A DNA stretch of 21,303 nt from assembly GCA_019415985.1 (NCBI GenBank), contig DXYE01000042.1, positions 1 to 21,303 of the forward strand. The letters run 5' to 3'. Made by a program: the position numbers and the translations under genes. This DNA is from Clostridiales bacterium (GTDB lineage Bacteria > Bacillota > Clostridia > Oscillospirales > CAG-272). The notes beneath the pieces are model-generated. The model searched no databases. It was not told where the DNA came from and was given only the letters and a program-made list of their open reading frames with translations. Shown here one piece after another: positions 14,451-21,290 of the stretch. Each line of letters begins with the position of its first letter. Position 1 is the stretch's first letter.

Positions 14451-14711
14451 TTAAATTCTAAAAACATATTGGTTGCTGCTCTTGGCCCCGTTGGCTCTCC
14501 AACGGGGCTGCTTTTGTATGTAACCGGTATTGACCAGATCATCCAGCGCCCGGCGTACAGTGCTCATGGACAGCTTTGTGTCCCTGCTGATCGTGCGGAC
14601 GGAGGGGAAGCATTTCCCCTCCCTGTCCGCACGGCTGCGCAGATACATGTATACCGTCACAGCCCGGCTGGGCAGGTCATCCGCCCAAATAGTATCGAAC
14701 CAGCCGCTCAC
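14451..14711 (-). CDS. Small winged-helix (helix-turn-helix) protein of the mobilization module
   Basis: A protein of 86 residues starting with a GTG that overlaps the coupling-protein stop (GTGA). The sequence Phe-Pro-Ser-Val-Arg-Thr-Ile-Ser-Arg-Asp-Thr, then Ser-Met-Ser-Thr-Val-Arg-Arg-Ala-Leu-Asp-Asp-Leu and Gly-Tyr-Ile is a typical winged-helix pattern like that of plasmid replication-initiation and GntR-like N-terminal domains. A longer frame upstream overlaps the coupling protein and is read-through, not part of this gene. Small proteins of this kind often follow VirD4-like genes in Firmicutes mobile elements. It is probably a regulator or replication accessory; target unknown. It is the last gene of the minus-strand operon. 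Confidence 0.75.
   Translation of the reverse strand: MSGWFDTIWADDLPSRAVTVYMYLRSRADREGKCFPSVRTISRDTKLSMSTVRRALDDLVNTGYIQKQPRWRANGAKSSNQYVFRI
14485..14508 (+). terminator. Hairpin in the convergent gap, possible terminator for the plus-strand genes
   Basis: GCCCCGTTGG (14485-14494) pairs perfectly with CCAACGGGGC (14499-14508) around CTCT, and TGCTTTTGT follows on the plus strand. It lies inside the coding sequence of the minus-strand winged-helix gene, so it may be coding, a shared terminator, or both. Confidence 0.45.
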
Positions 14712-16459
14712 ACGTTCTCCTGCATCAGCCCCGGCTTCTGCCGCTCCGGGAACCGCTCCTGCCCCGGTACAATCTGCTGCCCCTGCGGGATACCGTACTC
14801 TTTCAGTATCTTCCTTCTCAACTCTTTGCTCCCCGCATATTTCACTTCCCGCTGCGCATGCTGCTCCAATGCATACGGCTCTGTAAATGTGATGCCCCAA
14901 TCCAGGAACAGCCGCAGTTTGGACAGCATTGGACGCCGCCCTGTCTTCATCACGATAAACTGCCCTTTCGGCATTGATTTCAGTTCATCCGGCGTCATCA
15001 GCCGCCGCCCCATCATCTGCAGGCTGCGGGACGGGTCGCTTTTCCCCCTGCTCACACTCCCCGTCATCACCGTCTGCTCTCCCAGCTGGCGCGACACCTG
15101 TTCCGCTGTATCGCCCGCGGGGCTGAACCCTCCCGCGATGGTATCCTGCGCATTGTCCAGGATAATGGAACAGCCCTCTTTCCCGTAGTTCCGTTCCAGC
15201 TGTCCGTAGGACTGGATGATCCCCACGATGCTCAGCCGCCTCGAACGCGCCGCGCTGAACATCAGCTCCAGCGACTCTATCTTCGGAAGCGATCCCAGCT
15301 CATCCAGAAAAAACATCACCCTGTTTTTCAACGCGCCGCCCTGTCCGTCCGCCACCACAAGGATCTCCCGGTACATCTGCTGCACCAGCAGGCTCACCAT
15401 GAAATATTTGCTGCTGTCTTCCTCCGGCAGCACCACGAACACAGCGGACTTTTCACGGCAGAATTTCTCCGCGTCAATCTTGGTTGAAAAGCACAGCATC
15501 TGCTCAAGCTCTGAATCCAGAAACGCGTTCAAACTCGCCATTGCCGTGGAAAGAACGGACGCCATCGCCTGCTCTCCCGCGGTGAGCGCCGCCCCCGCAA
15601 ACCACCTCGCCTTGTGTTCGGGCGGCAGGAGGCTCAAAAGCATCTGCAGCTGATTCTTTCCTTTCTGGCCGGACGGAGACAGGAGATCCTGTATCAGCTT
15701 GAACACTGAAACGATGTGCCTTGTCTCCGGCGGACAGAATTCCGCGACCAACAGGATCACCGAGGTGATAAGGCCTTCGGCCGCGTCATAGAAATAGGAG
15801 TTCTGTCCATGCTCTGTCCCGCTGCTGGATGTGACGACCGTTTTCGCAATGATCTTCGCATACTTCTCCGCCCGCGCCCTGCTTGCCAGATCGTCCGGGT
15901 GCGCCATATATGCGTCCATGTACTTGTTGACGAGATCCAACAGGTTGTTGCCGTCGCTGCACGCCGGATTGCGCAAGTCTAAAACCGAAACATCATACCC
16001 ATATATGTCTTTGGCGATGCCCGCGTAATTTCGCGCGAGGTCGCCCTTTGTATCCGATGTGAGGAAACTCATCCCCGCCGCACAGCAATATTCCAGATTC
16101 GGATACAGGAAGTACGCGGTTTTTCCCGCGCCGCTCCCCGCCACCATCATTGCATGGATATCGTCGCCGTCCACAAGCGCCGTCACACGTTTGCCGCGCA
16201 TTTCACAGCCCACCACCAGCCCCTGTACCTTTGGAAGATGCTTTCCCCGTCTCCACGCCCGCGGCCGGAACCGCACCCGGTGGAACGTGCGCCGTATTTC
16301 CCCCTTACCGGCAAACCGTGCCGTCCCGTGCTGCCCGTCTCCCACCGTCCTTCCCTTGATGCCGTCCAGGCTGAAACCCGCGCCGTTCGTAACGGCCGCC
16401 ATCAGCAGCAGAAGGCCGACGCACAGCAGCAAAAGCACCGCCGTTTCCTGCCCTAACAA
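14708..16459 (-). CDS. VirD4/TraG-type coupling protein
   Basis: A protein of 583 residues. One membrane segment (about 6-24) is followed by a Gly-x-Ala-x-Phe-Ala block, Walker A Ala-Gly-Ser-Gly-Ala-Gly-Lys-Thr (107-114) and Walker B Val-Met-Phe-Phe-Leu-Asp-Glu (381-387) with the Gly-Ser-Leu-Pro-Lys-Ile that follows it in this family. Such ATPases bring relaxase-bound DNA to a type IV secretion channel. No channel genes are in the window, so the element may use another element's channel, or they lie elsewhere. The start is TTG at 16459, overlapping the primase stop (TTAG). Most family members have two N-terminal membrane segments; only one is visible here. Confidence 0.92.
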   Translation of the reverse strand: MLGQETAVLLLLCVGLLLLMAAVTNGAGFSLDGIKGRTVGDGQHGTARFAGKGEIRRTFHRVRFRPRAWRRGKHLPKVQGLVVGCEMRGKRVTALVDGDDIHAMMVAGSGAGKTAYFLYPNLEYCCAAGMSFLTSDTKGDLARNYAGIAKDIYGYDVSVLDLRNPACSDGNNLLDLVNKYMDAYMAHPDDLASRARAEKYAKIIAKTVVTSSSGTEHGQNSYFYDAAEGLITSVILLVAEFCPPETRHIVSVFKLIQDLLSPSGQKGKNQLQMLLSLLPPEHKARWFAGAALTAGEQAMASVLSTAMASLNAFLDSELEQMLCFSTKIDAEKFCREKSAVFVVLPEEDSSKYFMVSLLVQQMYREILVVADGQGGALKNRVMFFLDELGSLPKIESLELMFSAARSRRLSIVGIIQSYGQLERNYGKEGCSIILDNAQDTIAGGFSPAGDTAEQVSRQLGEQTVMTGSVSRGKSDPSRSLQMMGRRLMTPDELKSMPKGQFIVMKTGRRPMLSKLRLFLDWGITFTEPYALEQHAQREVKYAGSKELRRKILKEYGIPQGQQIVPGQERFPERQKPGLMQENV

Positions 16460-17853
16460 AATCCCATCCTCACCTCTTCCTCTTCCGCCTGTGTACTTTC
16501 CCGTCCGGACATTTCAAGCATACAGGAAACGTCCGCCGCCATCGCCGCAGCAGCGGTGTGCAGCCAGCCATCCGCCAGTTCCGCCTGCTGTCCCGCCGTC
16601 CGGGCCGGCATGCTCTCCTCCGCCGCCCGCATTTTCTGTATCTGTCCGCCCAGCGACCGCAGGCGTGCATCCTGCGTGATATGGTCCTTATGCGGCCGGT
16701 ACAATTCCGCGGCCCTGTCTGCAAGCCGGTCAAGCCCGGCCGTCTCTCCGCCTGTACAAAGCAAATGCCGGGCACGCAGCAGCGCGCCCGCCGCCAGCTT
16801 CTGCAGGCAGCTGTTTTGGATCTCATCCGCCTGTGCCGAACAGGCCGCTTGAAATGTCCCCTCCAGATACCGCCCGTCCACGAAACGCGGCGCATGCACT
16901 GCCCGCGCCAAGACCGCATCCTTTACCTGTTCCAGCATCTGCAGTTTCGGGTGCGGCTGTGCACACACTGCATCCATCCCCCCGCGCGCTTTCAATTCCT
17001 CGTTCCAATCCTTCCATGCCGGAAGCTGTACAGAAACATCCGTGTATCCTTTTTCCCTCAGCCGACCAGTCAAACGCATCACACCCTCGATCCCACCGGC
17101 GTCATTGTCCAGCGCGAGCACGACGCCGCGCACCTCCGGATACTCTTCCAGCGTGCGGAACAGGGCAGTTTCCGCCGTACCGTTCAATGCCAGATAGTTG
17201 CCCTGCCGCCAATCTTCTGAACAAAGGGAGACGTACGACATGAGGTCGATCGCCGCCTCAAACACATACAGCGGTCCGCTGCCGCCCATATGGCGGAATC
17301 CATACGCTTTGTCGCTGCCCGGCGCATCATACCGGAACGCGCGCTGCCGCATCCCCTTGATGTGCGCCTGCCGCGGCGCGCCGTCCCGGTCCATCCCTAC
17401 CAACACCAGGTTGCATTGTTCCTGTCCCTGACGTACACCTTCCGCCCTGCTCTGGTACACCTGACCGGTCTCGATAAAGTATCCGGCCACGTCTGCGGAC
17501 ACTTTCCGGATACCTGTCAAATACCGCCGCACCTGTTCTTCCGAACTGTCCTTCGACGGAAGCCGCAGCTGTTTTTGTTCCTGCCGCTCACATTGCACAG
17601 GACCGGCCGCAGGAGCAGCGGACTGTTCCAGCAGGAACCGCACCGCCTCCTTGAAATCCATATGAAAAAAACGGCGTGCAAATGAGATGGCGTCCCCGCC
17701 CTCTCCCCTGTAATGGCTGTACCACATATTGCCGCGGATGCTCACCGATTCCTCCCCCGGTATACGCCAATGCATTTCTCCCCCGCTGCGGGAAAGCGGA
17801 AAACCACGCATTGCAAGCAGCGGCGCGATCTCCATGTTCCGCGCCGCCGCCAC
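16453..17853 (-). CDS. DUF3991/TOPRIM primase-like protein
   Basis: From the GTG at 17853 it has 466 residues. An N-terminal domain (about 1-80, with Gly-Asp-Ala-Ile-Ser-Phe) resembles the DUF3991/CHC2-like region, and a TOPRIM fold follows: Val-Phe-Glu199-Ala-Ala-Ile-Asp203 and Val-Leu-Ala-Leu-Asp249-Asn-Asp251-Ala-Gly-Gly. The Glu and Asp-x-Asp residues bind metal in this fold. It probably helps restore double-stranded DNA after transfer. The frame stays open up to 17922 with no ATG, GTG or TTG upstream of 17853; a GGGAGG at about 17905-17900 points to an ATC codon at 17889 as a possible non-standard start, adding 12 residues (IleThrGluAsnLysLys...). The stop overlaps the coupling-protein start. 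Confidence 0.85.
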   Translation of the reverse strand: MAAARNMEIAPLLAMRGFPLSRSGGEMHWRIPGEESVSIRGNMWYSHYRGEGGDAISFARRFFHMDFKEAVRFLLEQSAAPAAGPVQCERQEQKQLRLPSKDSSEEQVRRYLTGIRKVSADVAGYFIETGQVYQSRAEGVRQGQEQCNLVLVGMDRDGAPRQAHIKGMRQRAFRYDAPGSDKAYGFRHMGGSGPLYVFEAAIDLMSYVSLCSEDWRQGNYLALNGTAETALFRTLEEYPEVRGVVLALDNDAGGIEGVMRLTGRLREKGYTDVSVQLPAWKDWNEELKARGGMDAVCAQPHPKLQMLEQVKDAVLARAVHAPRFVDGRYLEGTFQAACSAQADEIQNSCLQKLAAGALLRARHLLCTGGETAGLDRLADRAAELYRPHKDHITQDARLRSLGGQIQKMRAAEESMPARTAGQQAELADGWLHTAAAAMAADVSCMLEMSGRESTQAEEEEVRMGFC

Positions 17854-18028
17854 TTCTTCTTTTGAAAAGATCTTTTTGTTTTCTGTGATAGCTCTTTCCT
17901 CCCTGCTGTATCCGTATTTCTTCTATTGGTATCTTCATACCGCATGTGTCACAGTGGCACATGCCATATTCCAGCCAAATGTCCCACCTGGCCCCTGGCG
18001 GGCTGTTTTTCTTTTTTGCCTGCGTCAC
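17588..18028 (-). CDS. Small zinc-ribbon-like ORF between relaxase and primase
   Basis: The GTG at 18028 overlaps the relaxase stop (GTGA), as between other genes of this operon. The first 55-60 residues look genuine: Cys-His-Cys-Asp-Thr-Cys-Gly followed by Ile-Pro-Ile-Glu-Glu-Ile-Arg...Gly-Gly-Lys-Ser-Tyr-His, reminiscent of a zinc ribbon or LIM-like half-site with the second Cys pair missing. From about residue 60 the frame (146 residues in all) lies inside the primase gene in another frame and its sequence looks unselected. Either it is a real small gene with a long overlapping tail, or it is the former N-terminus of the primase, cut off by a frameshift. The primase frame is shifted by +1 relative to it. 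Confidence 0.45.
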   Translation of the reverse strand: MTQAKKKNSPPGARWDIWLEYGMCHCDTCGMKIPIEEIRIQQGGKSYHRKQKDLFKRRSGGGAEHGDRAAACNAWFSAFPQRGRNALAYTGGGIGEHPRQYVVQPLQGRGRGRHLICTPFFSYGFQGGGAVPAGTVRCSCGRSCAM

Positions 18029-19992
18029 ATCTGCGGTTCAAAATCGTTTTCCGCATGGCCAAGCGCGCGCTGTTTCTGTTCCAGCTCCCGCCTGCGCTTT
18101 CTGTCCAGATACATACAGCGCGGACGGATGTGCGGCGCAGATGTTTCAAACATACGGCACAAACTTCCGATCACACCCAGCGCAGCGTCCATTGGGCCGA
18201 GCCTGTGCCACTGCGCACGCCGCTGCAGCAAACGCTGTGCGAATTCGTTTCCGTCCTGTGCCGCGCTTCGCAGCAGCTCCTCCGCTTTCGCCCAATCCCT
18301 GGGAACACCGTTTCCCCGGATGTACAGCTTTCCCAACTGGTATTTTGCCCAGGGCGTCACGAATCTGCGCACATACACGTCAGACGCCTGCGCCGCTTCG
18401 GCAAAAAGCCGTGCCGCGGATCCTGCGTCCACAGCACGGCCTTTCCCGTTCAGAAAATATTTCGCAAGCCTGTATTTGGCAAATCCGTTCCCATGCTCCG
18501 CAGCCCGTTCAAACCAGTCCGCGGCTTTCGTTTCGTCGAAGAACGGCGACGTCTCATCCGCGTGCAGCTTTCCGAGCGCGTATTCCGCAAAATGATTTTC
18601 CTGCTTTGTAGCCCGTTCAAAAAACATTTTTGCGCCGGCGTCATCCCGCGGCAAAAAGTATCCCTCCCGGTACAGCTTACCGGCCTGGTATTGCGCATAT
18701 GCATCCCCGCGCTCCGCCGCGCCGAGCAGCGTCCGGAGCGCCGCCTGCACGTCTTCATCCGGATATTCTTCTTCACGGGCGGCGTCCAGCAGCCGCTTTG
18801 CACCGTACACCGCATGCTGTGCGCCGCGGTCCTGTGGATCCTGTACCGCGTCAAACTCCTGTTCCGGCTCCGGCGCGGGACAGCCTTCTTTTGCAATGCG
18901 CAGCACGATATTTTTCAGATGCCGGAACTCCTTTTGTGTGTGCAGCGGCGGGGCCTGTTCCGGCAGGCTGTCCCGGTATGTGGACAGCACTGTTTTGCGA
19001 AGCTCCCACCACGCGCTGTATGCAGCCTTCACCTGCGGCTGCTTTTCCAATTCGCTGATAATACTGTCCACAATGGATTTTACCGGCCAGGGGAGATACC
19101 CATACTGGAGTCTCCCCTTTCTGTCCCGTACTTCTTCCGACAGCCGTTCCAGCAGGGATTCCAAAACCGGCATCTCTGCAGGCGCATCCCGCATCCCGGC
19201 CACCGCCTCTTTCAGGCGTGCGCTGAACAGGTCCCGCAGTTCGTCCCGGCTCTGTGACTGGCGGATATATATTGCGTCCAGTTCATCCCGGAATATCTGC
19301 CGTGCGAGGAGGGAGCGGAGCTGCACCACCCCCTCCTTTGTGAGCGCCGGCTTTTGCACACGGTCCGCATAACAGACCAGATGTACATGGGGATGGTGCG
19401 CTTCGTTGTGGAAGGCTCCGCACCAATGGAACGACCCGACCGGCACATTGAACCGCGCGGCGATCTCCGCCGCATTGGCACGGAGCAGCGCGCGCCATGC
19501 GTCCGCTTTATCGTATGACAGGCGGGCGGCGTCTTCACGCCGCAGGGAAAGGATACATGTCCAAATGTTCCCGTCATGCTCTGAAACCGCACGCGCGGCA
19601 GCGTTCAGATCCGGCGCATCTTCCTCCTGTGTGAACAGGCCGTGTGCGCCGCTGCGCTGGACGCGCGGACGCTGCGCGATGTACGAAACATAGTTGGAGC
19701 GCGCGTCAAACAGTTCCAGATGTTCCTCCAAGGTCCGCGTGATGAATTCCGACGCGTTGCGGACAGTCGGCCGGCGCGCATAGTCCTCATACTCAAAGCT
19801 CCGGCGCGCATCCGGAAAATCCCGCAGCAGTTTTTCCACAAGGACGCGCTGCGCCTGCACCGCCGGCCGCGCTCCGTTCTCTTCCACATATTTCTCCACG
19901 CCCTCCCGCGTGGCAATGTACCGTATGTATGCCTGTGCGTGCCGCGCGGCGTCCGGCTTCAGATAGCGCCATTTTGTGACGAGCTTTGCCAT
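18025..19992 (-). CDS. MobP3-type relaxase with C-terminal Sel1 repeats
   Basis: A protein of 655 residues. The N-terminus (Lys-Trp-Arg-Tyr, then Tyr22...Tyr25-Ile-Ala-Thr-Arg-Glu-Gly-Val-Glu) matches MobP3 relaxases; Tyr22 or Tyr25 is the candidate nicking residue. The metal-binding histidine cluster is Ala-Phe-His195-Asn-Glu-Ala-His-His-Pro-His202-Val-His204. Arg-Pro-Arg-Val (108-111) and Ser-Leu-Arg-Arg-Glu-Asp-Ala (149-155) are further family blocks. Residues about 420-590 hold four Sel1-type tetratricopeptide-like repeats (Ala-x-Tyr-x-Leu-Gly-Lys-Leu-Tyr and variants), which probably bind partner proteins. It should nick oriT and stay bound to the strand. It overlaps the upstream accessory gene by 34 bases. 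Confidence 0.92.
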   Translation of the reverse strand: MAKLVTKWRYLKPDAARHAQAYIRYIATREGVEKYVEENGARPAVQAQRVLVEKLLRDFPDARRSFEYEDYARRPTVRNASEFITRTLEEHLELFDARSNYVSYIAQRPRVQRSGAHGLFTQEEDAPDLNAAARAVSEHDGNIWTCILSLRREDAARLSYDKADAWRALLRANAAEIAARFNVPVGSFHWCGAFHNEAHHPHVHLVCYADRVQKPALTKEGVVQLRSLLARQIFRDELDAIYIRQSQSRDELRDLFSARLKEAVAGMRDAPAEMPVLESLLERLSEEVRDRKGRLQYGYLPWPVKSIVDSIISELEKQPQVKAAYSAWWELRKTVLSTYRDSLPEQAPPLHTQKEFRHLKNIVLRIAKEGCPAPEPEQEFDAVQDPQDRGAQHAVYGAKRLLDAAREEEYPDEDVQAALRTLLGAAERGDAYAQYQAGKLYREGYFLPRDDAGAKMFFERATKQENHFAEYALGKLHADETSPFFDETKAADWFERAAEHGNGFAKYRLAKYFLNGKGRAVDAGSAARLFAEAAQASDVYVRRFVTPWAKYQLGKLYIRGNGVPRDWAKAEELLRSAAQDGNEFAQRLLQRRAQWHRLGPMDAALGVIGSLCRMFETSAPHIRPRCMYLDRKRRRELEQKQRALGHAENDFEPQM

Positions 19993-20474
19993 CCGGTATC
20001 ACCGCCGAACATCTGCGCCTGCACGGATTCGATCTGCGCGCCTTTGCGGCTGACCGCAACTTCCGCGCGCGCTTTCCTGCGCAGCTCCGCATACACCTCA
20101 TCCGGTATGTCAAAGTGCGAGACAAGGATGCGCTGCAAAATGTTGAGTTCCACCGCCAGCGCGTACAATACCGACACGGTCGCCTTGTCAGACCGCTCCT
20201 GCCGCGCGCTGATGATGGACAGCAGTGTTTTTGAGAGATAGTCCTCTGTTTCTCTTGCTTTGATATATCCCAGGTAAAAGCGTGCAGCATTTGTCATAAA
20301 GGAATTGAATGTACTGCTCGCTGCATTTCCCAGGTTATCCAATATGTCCCGGTATACATCCTGCGGCAAACGGATCGTGATCCTTTTCCGTGTATCTATC
20401 TTTCCGCCTCCTTTTTCGCAAAACAAAAGATGCAGATGCCTCTCAGCACCTGCATCCTCATTTTTTCTTCTCAC
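19959..20474 (-). CDS. Ribbon-helix-helix relaxosome accessory protein (MobC-like)
   Basis: 171 residues from the first standard start (GTG 20474, which overlaps the toxin stop). The conserved part begins at residue 26 with Asp-Thr-Arg-Lys-Arg-Ile-Thr-Ile-Arg-Leu-Pro, a ribbon-helix-helix strand, followed by two helices. GGAGG at 20411-20407 lies 7 bases before an ATA codon at 20399, which is probably the true, non-standard start (146 residues); the first 25 residues would otherwise be encoded across a transcription terminator. Proteins of this kind bind oriT and help the relaxase, whose gene overlaps its 3' end by 34 bases. No promoter is visible between the terminator and this gene. Confidence 0.75.
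   Translation of the reverse strand: MRRKNEDAGAERHLHLLFCEKGGGKIDTRKRITIRLPQDVYRDILDNLGNAASSTFNSFMTNAARFYLGYIKARETEDYLSKTLLSIISARQERSDKATVSVLYALAVELNILQRILVSHFDIPDEVYAELRRKARAEVAVSRKGAQIESVQAQMFGGDTGWQSSSQNGAI
20420..20466 (-). terminator. Terminator between toxin-antitoxin pair and mobilization operon
   Basis: An 11-bp stem (20429-20439 with 20446-20456, one G-T wobble) around a 6-base loop. On the minus strand TTTTGTTTT follows directly (20428-20420); on the plus strand TTTTTT lies at 20461-20466 after a 4-base gap. It may work in both directions. It lies only 9 bases before the ribosome binding site of the relaxosome gene. Confidence 0.8.
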
Positions 20475-20788
20475 AGCAGTCGCTTGTAATCCCGCGCGCC
20501 ATAGAAAAAGCGCATGACGACCACTTCTTTTGTCTGCTCATTCAAAAGATATGCTCCGACATAGTTTTCAACGATTAATTTTCGGTATCCTTTTTTCCGC
20601 AGGCTTTCATCATCTGCACGCGGGAAACTGAACGGATGGTTTTGAAGCTGTTCAAAGCTTTTTTCAAACGCTGTCATCAACCTGTCAGCTGCTTGCGGCG
20701 CGTCCAGACAAATCGAAATGTACTGATAGATTTCTTCCAGATCCGTACGGGCAAGCGGTGTTAGCTTTAATTTCCATTCACTTTCCAT
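20471..20788 (-). CDS. RelE/ParE-family toxin
   Basis: A protein of 105 residues with the family pattern: Leu-Thr-Pro-Leu-Ala-Arg-Thr-Asp-Leu-Glu-Glu-Ile-Tyr-Gln-Tyr-Ile near the start, Leu-Gln-Asn-His-Pro-Phe in the middle, Tyr-Arg-Lys-Leu-Ile-Val-Glu-Asn-Tyr and Val-Val-Met-Arg-Phe-Phe-Tyr-Gly-Ala-Arg-Asp at the end. Members either cut ribosome-bound mRNA (RelE) or block gyrase (ParE); the sequence alone does not settle which. It overlaps the antitoxin gene by 11 bases, the normal arrangement. In a mobile element such a pair usually promotes maintenance. Confidence 0.9.
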   Translation of the reverse strand: MESEWKLKLTPLARTDLEEIYQYISICLDAPQAADRLMTAFEKSFEQLQNHPFSFPRADDESLRKKGYRKLIVENYVGAYLLNEQTKEVVVMRFFYGARDYKRLL

Positions 20789-21041
20789 ACTTGCCGCGCA
20801 GCTCCTTCAGTACTTCCATACCGTCCAGCAGCTCTGCTCCATCAGCAACTTCTGCCTCAGCAGCAGCCAGCTTGCGGTACATTTCATTCTGCGCCATGAT
20901 TCGTTCATATACCGCATCATTCATCAGCACAAGATCATTGCGTCCGTTCTTCGTAATGAAGATCGGTTCATTGAGCGTTTTTGCAAAATGCGAGATCTCC
21001 GTTGTATTTTGCAGTTCACGGATTGGCCTGATCACCGGCAT
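20778..21041 (-). CDS. Phd/YefM-family antitoxin
   Basis: A protein of 87 residues: Met-Pro-Val-Ile-Arg-Pro-Ile-Arg-Glu-Leu, then Ser-His-Phe-Ala-Lys-Thr-Leu-Asn-Glu-Pro-Ile-Phe-Ile-Thr-Lys-Asn-Gly and Leu-Val-Leu-Met-Asn-Asp, the typical Phd/YefM DNA-binding fold. The C-terminal helical part should bind and neutralise the toxin. The ATG at 21041 has GGGAGG 8 bases upstream and begins at the expected domain edge; a longer frame to 21140 would cross the promoter and is rejected. Antitoxins of this family, alone or with toxin, repress their own promoter. Confidence 0.9.
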   Translation of the reverse strand: MPVIRPIRELQNTTEISHFAKTLNEPIFITKNGRNDLVLMNDAVYERIMAQNEMYRKLAAAEAEVADGAELLDGMEVLKELRGKYGK

Positions 21042-21066
21042 GTTTACCGCCTCCCTTTGTATATAT

Positions 21067-21095
21067 ATTGTATTACTATTTTGTTGCGCGGTCAA
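21067..21095 (-). promoter_or_regulatory. Promoter of the antitoxin-toxin operon
   Basis: On the minus strand TTGACC (21095-21090), a 17-bp spacer and TACAAT (21072-21067), one mismatch from consensus in each hexamer. It ends 25 bases before the antitoxin ATG. It is the only good promoter seen for the whole minus-strand series. Confidence 0.8.
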
Positions 21096-21124
21096 TTCCT
21101 TATACTTCATATCCGCTATATTTG

Positions 21125-21290
21125 TTTTGATGTCAGCCAAAACCGGCTTATTTCCCTGTGCACAGGCAATTTTCTAATATTTTGATGTCAGACAAACCGG
21201 GAATTCGCTGTTTTGACGCCACCTCGGAACGCCGTTCAGCCCGCACTGCGGGCTGATGTATCTGGCGGACATCAAATTTTGATGTCCGCC
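21125..21290. repeat. Repeat- and palindrome-rich non-coding region (candidate oriT or operator)
   Basis: The motif TTTTGATGTC occurs at 21125, 21180 and 21277, and GACATCAAA in the opposite sense at 21268-21276. The last two build a near-perfect palindrome: GGCGGACATCAAA (21264-21276), one central base, TTTGATGTCCGCC (21278-21290). The first two sit in a longer direct repeat, TTTTGATGTCAG followed by CAAA-CCGG. Also present are the palindrome CCTGTGCACAGG (21155-21166) and a hairpin CAGCCCGC/GCGGGCTG (21237-21255). No gene is visible. Position upstream of the mobilization operon makes an origin of transfer or operator array the main candidates; continuation beyond the window is unknown. Confidence 0.5.

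Noticed and set aside
14469..17685. Several plus-strand open frames opposite the coupling protein and primase
   Set aside because: All mirror conserved minus-strand genes, have Pro/Arg/Ser-rich compositions typical of antisense shadows, and lack ribosome binding sites.
17926..19257. Long plus-strand open frame (443 codons) opposite the relaxase gene
   Set aside because: It lies antisense to a well-supported relaxase in GC-rich DNA, where stop codons are rare. Its sequence is Arg/Cys/Phe-rich with no recognisable domain or ribosome binding site.
21042..21140. Longer antitoxin starting at 21140
   Set aside because: The extension would run across a near-consensus promoter, and the domain begins at the ATG at 21041, which has GGGAGG 8 bases upstream.
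21125..21290. CRISPR array in the repeat-rich right end
   Set aside because: Repeats are only about 10-12 bases, irregularly spaced and in both orientations; no cas genes are present.
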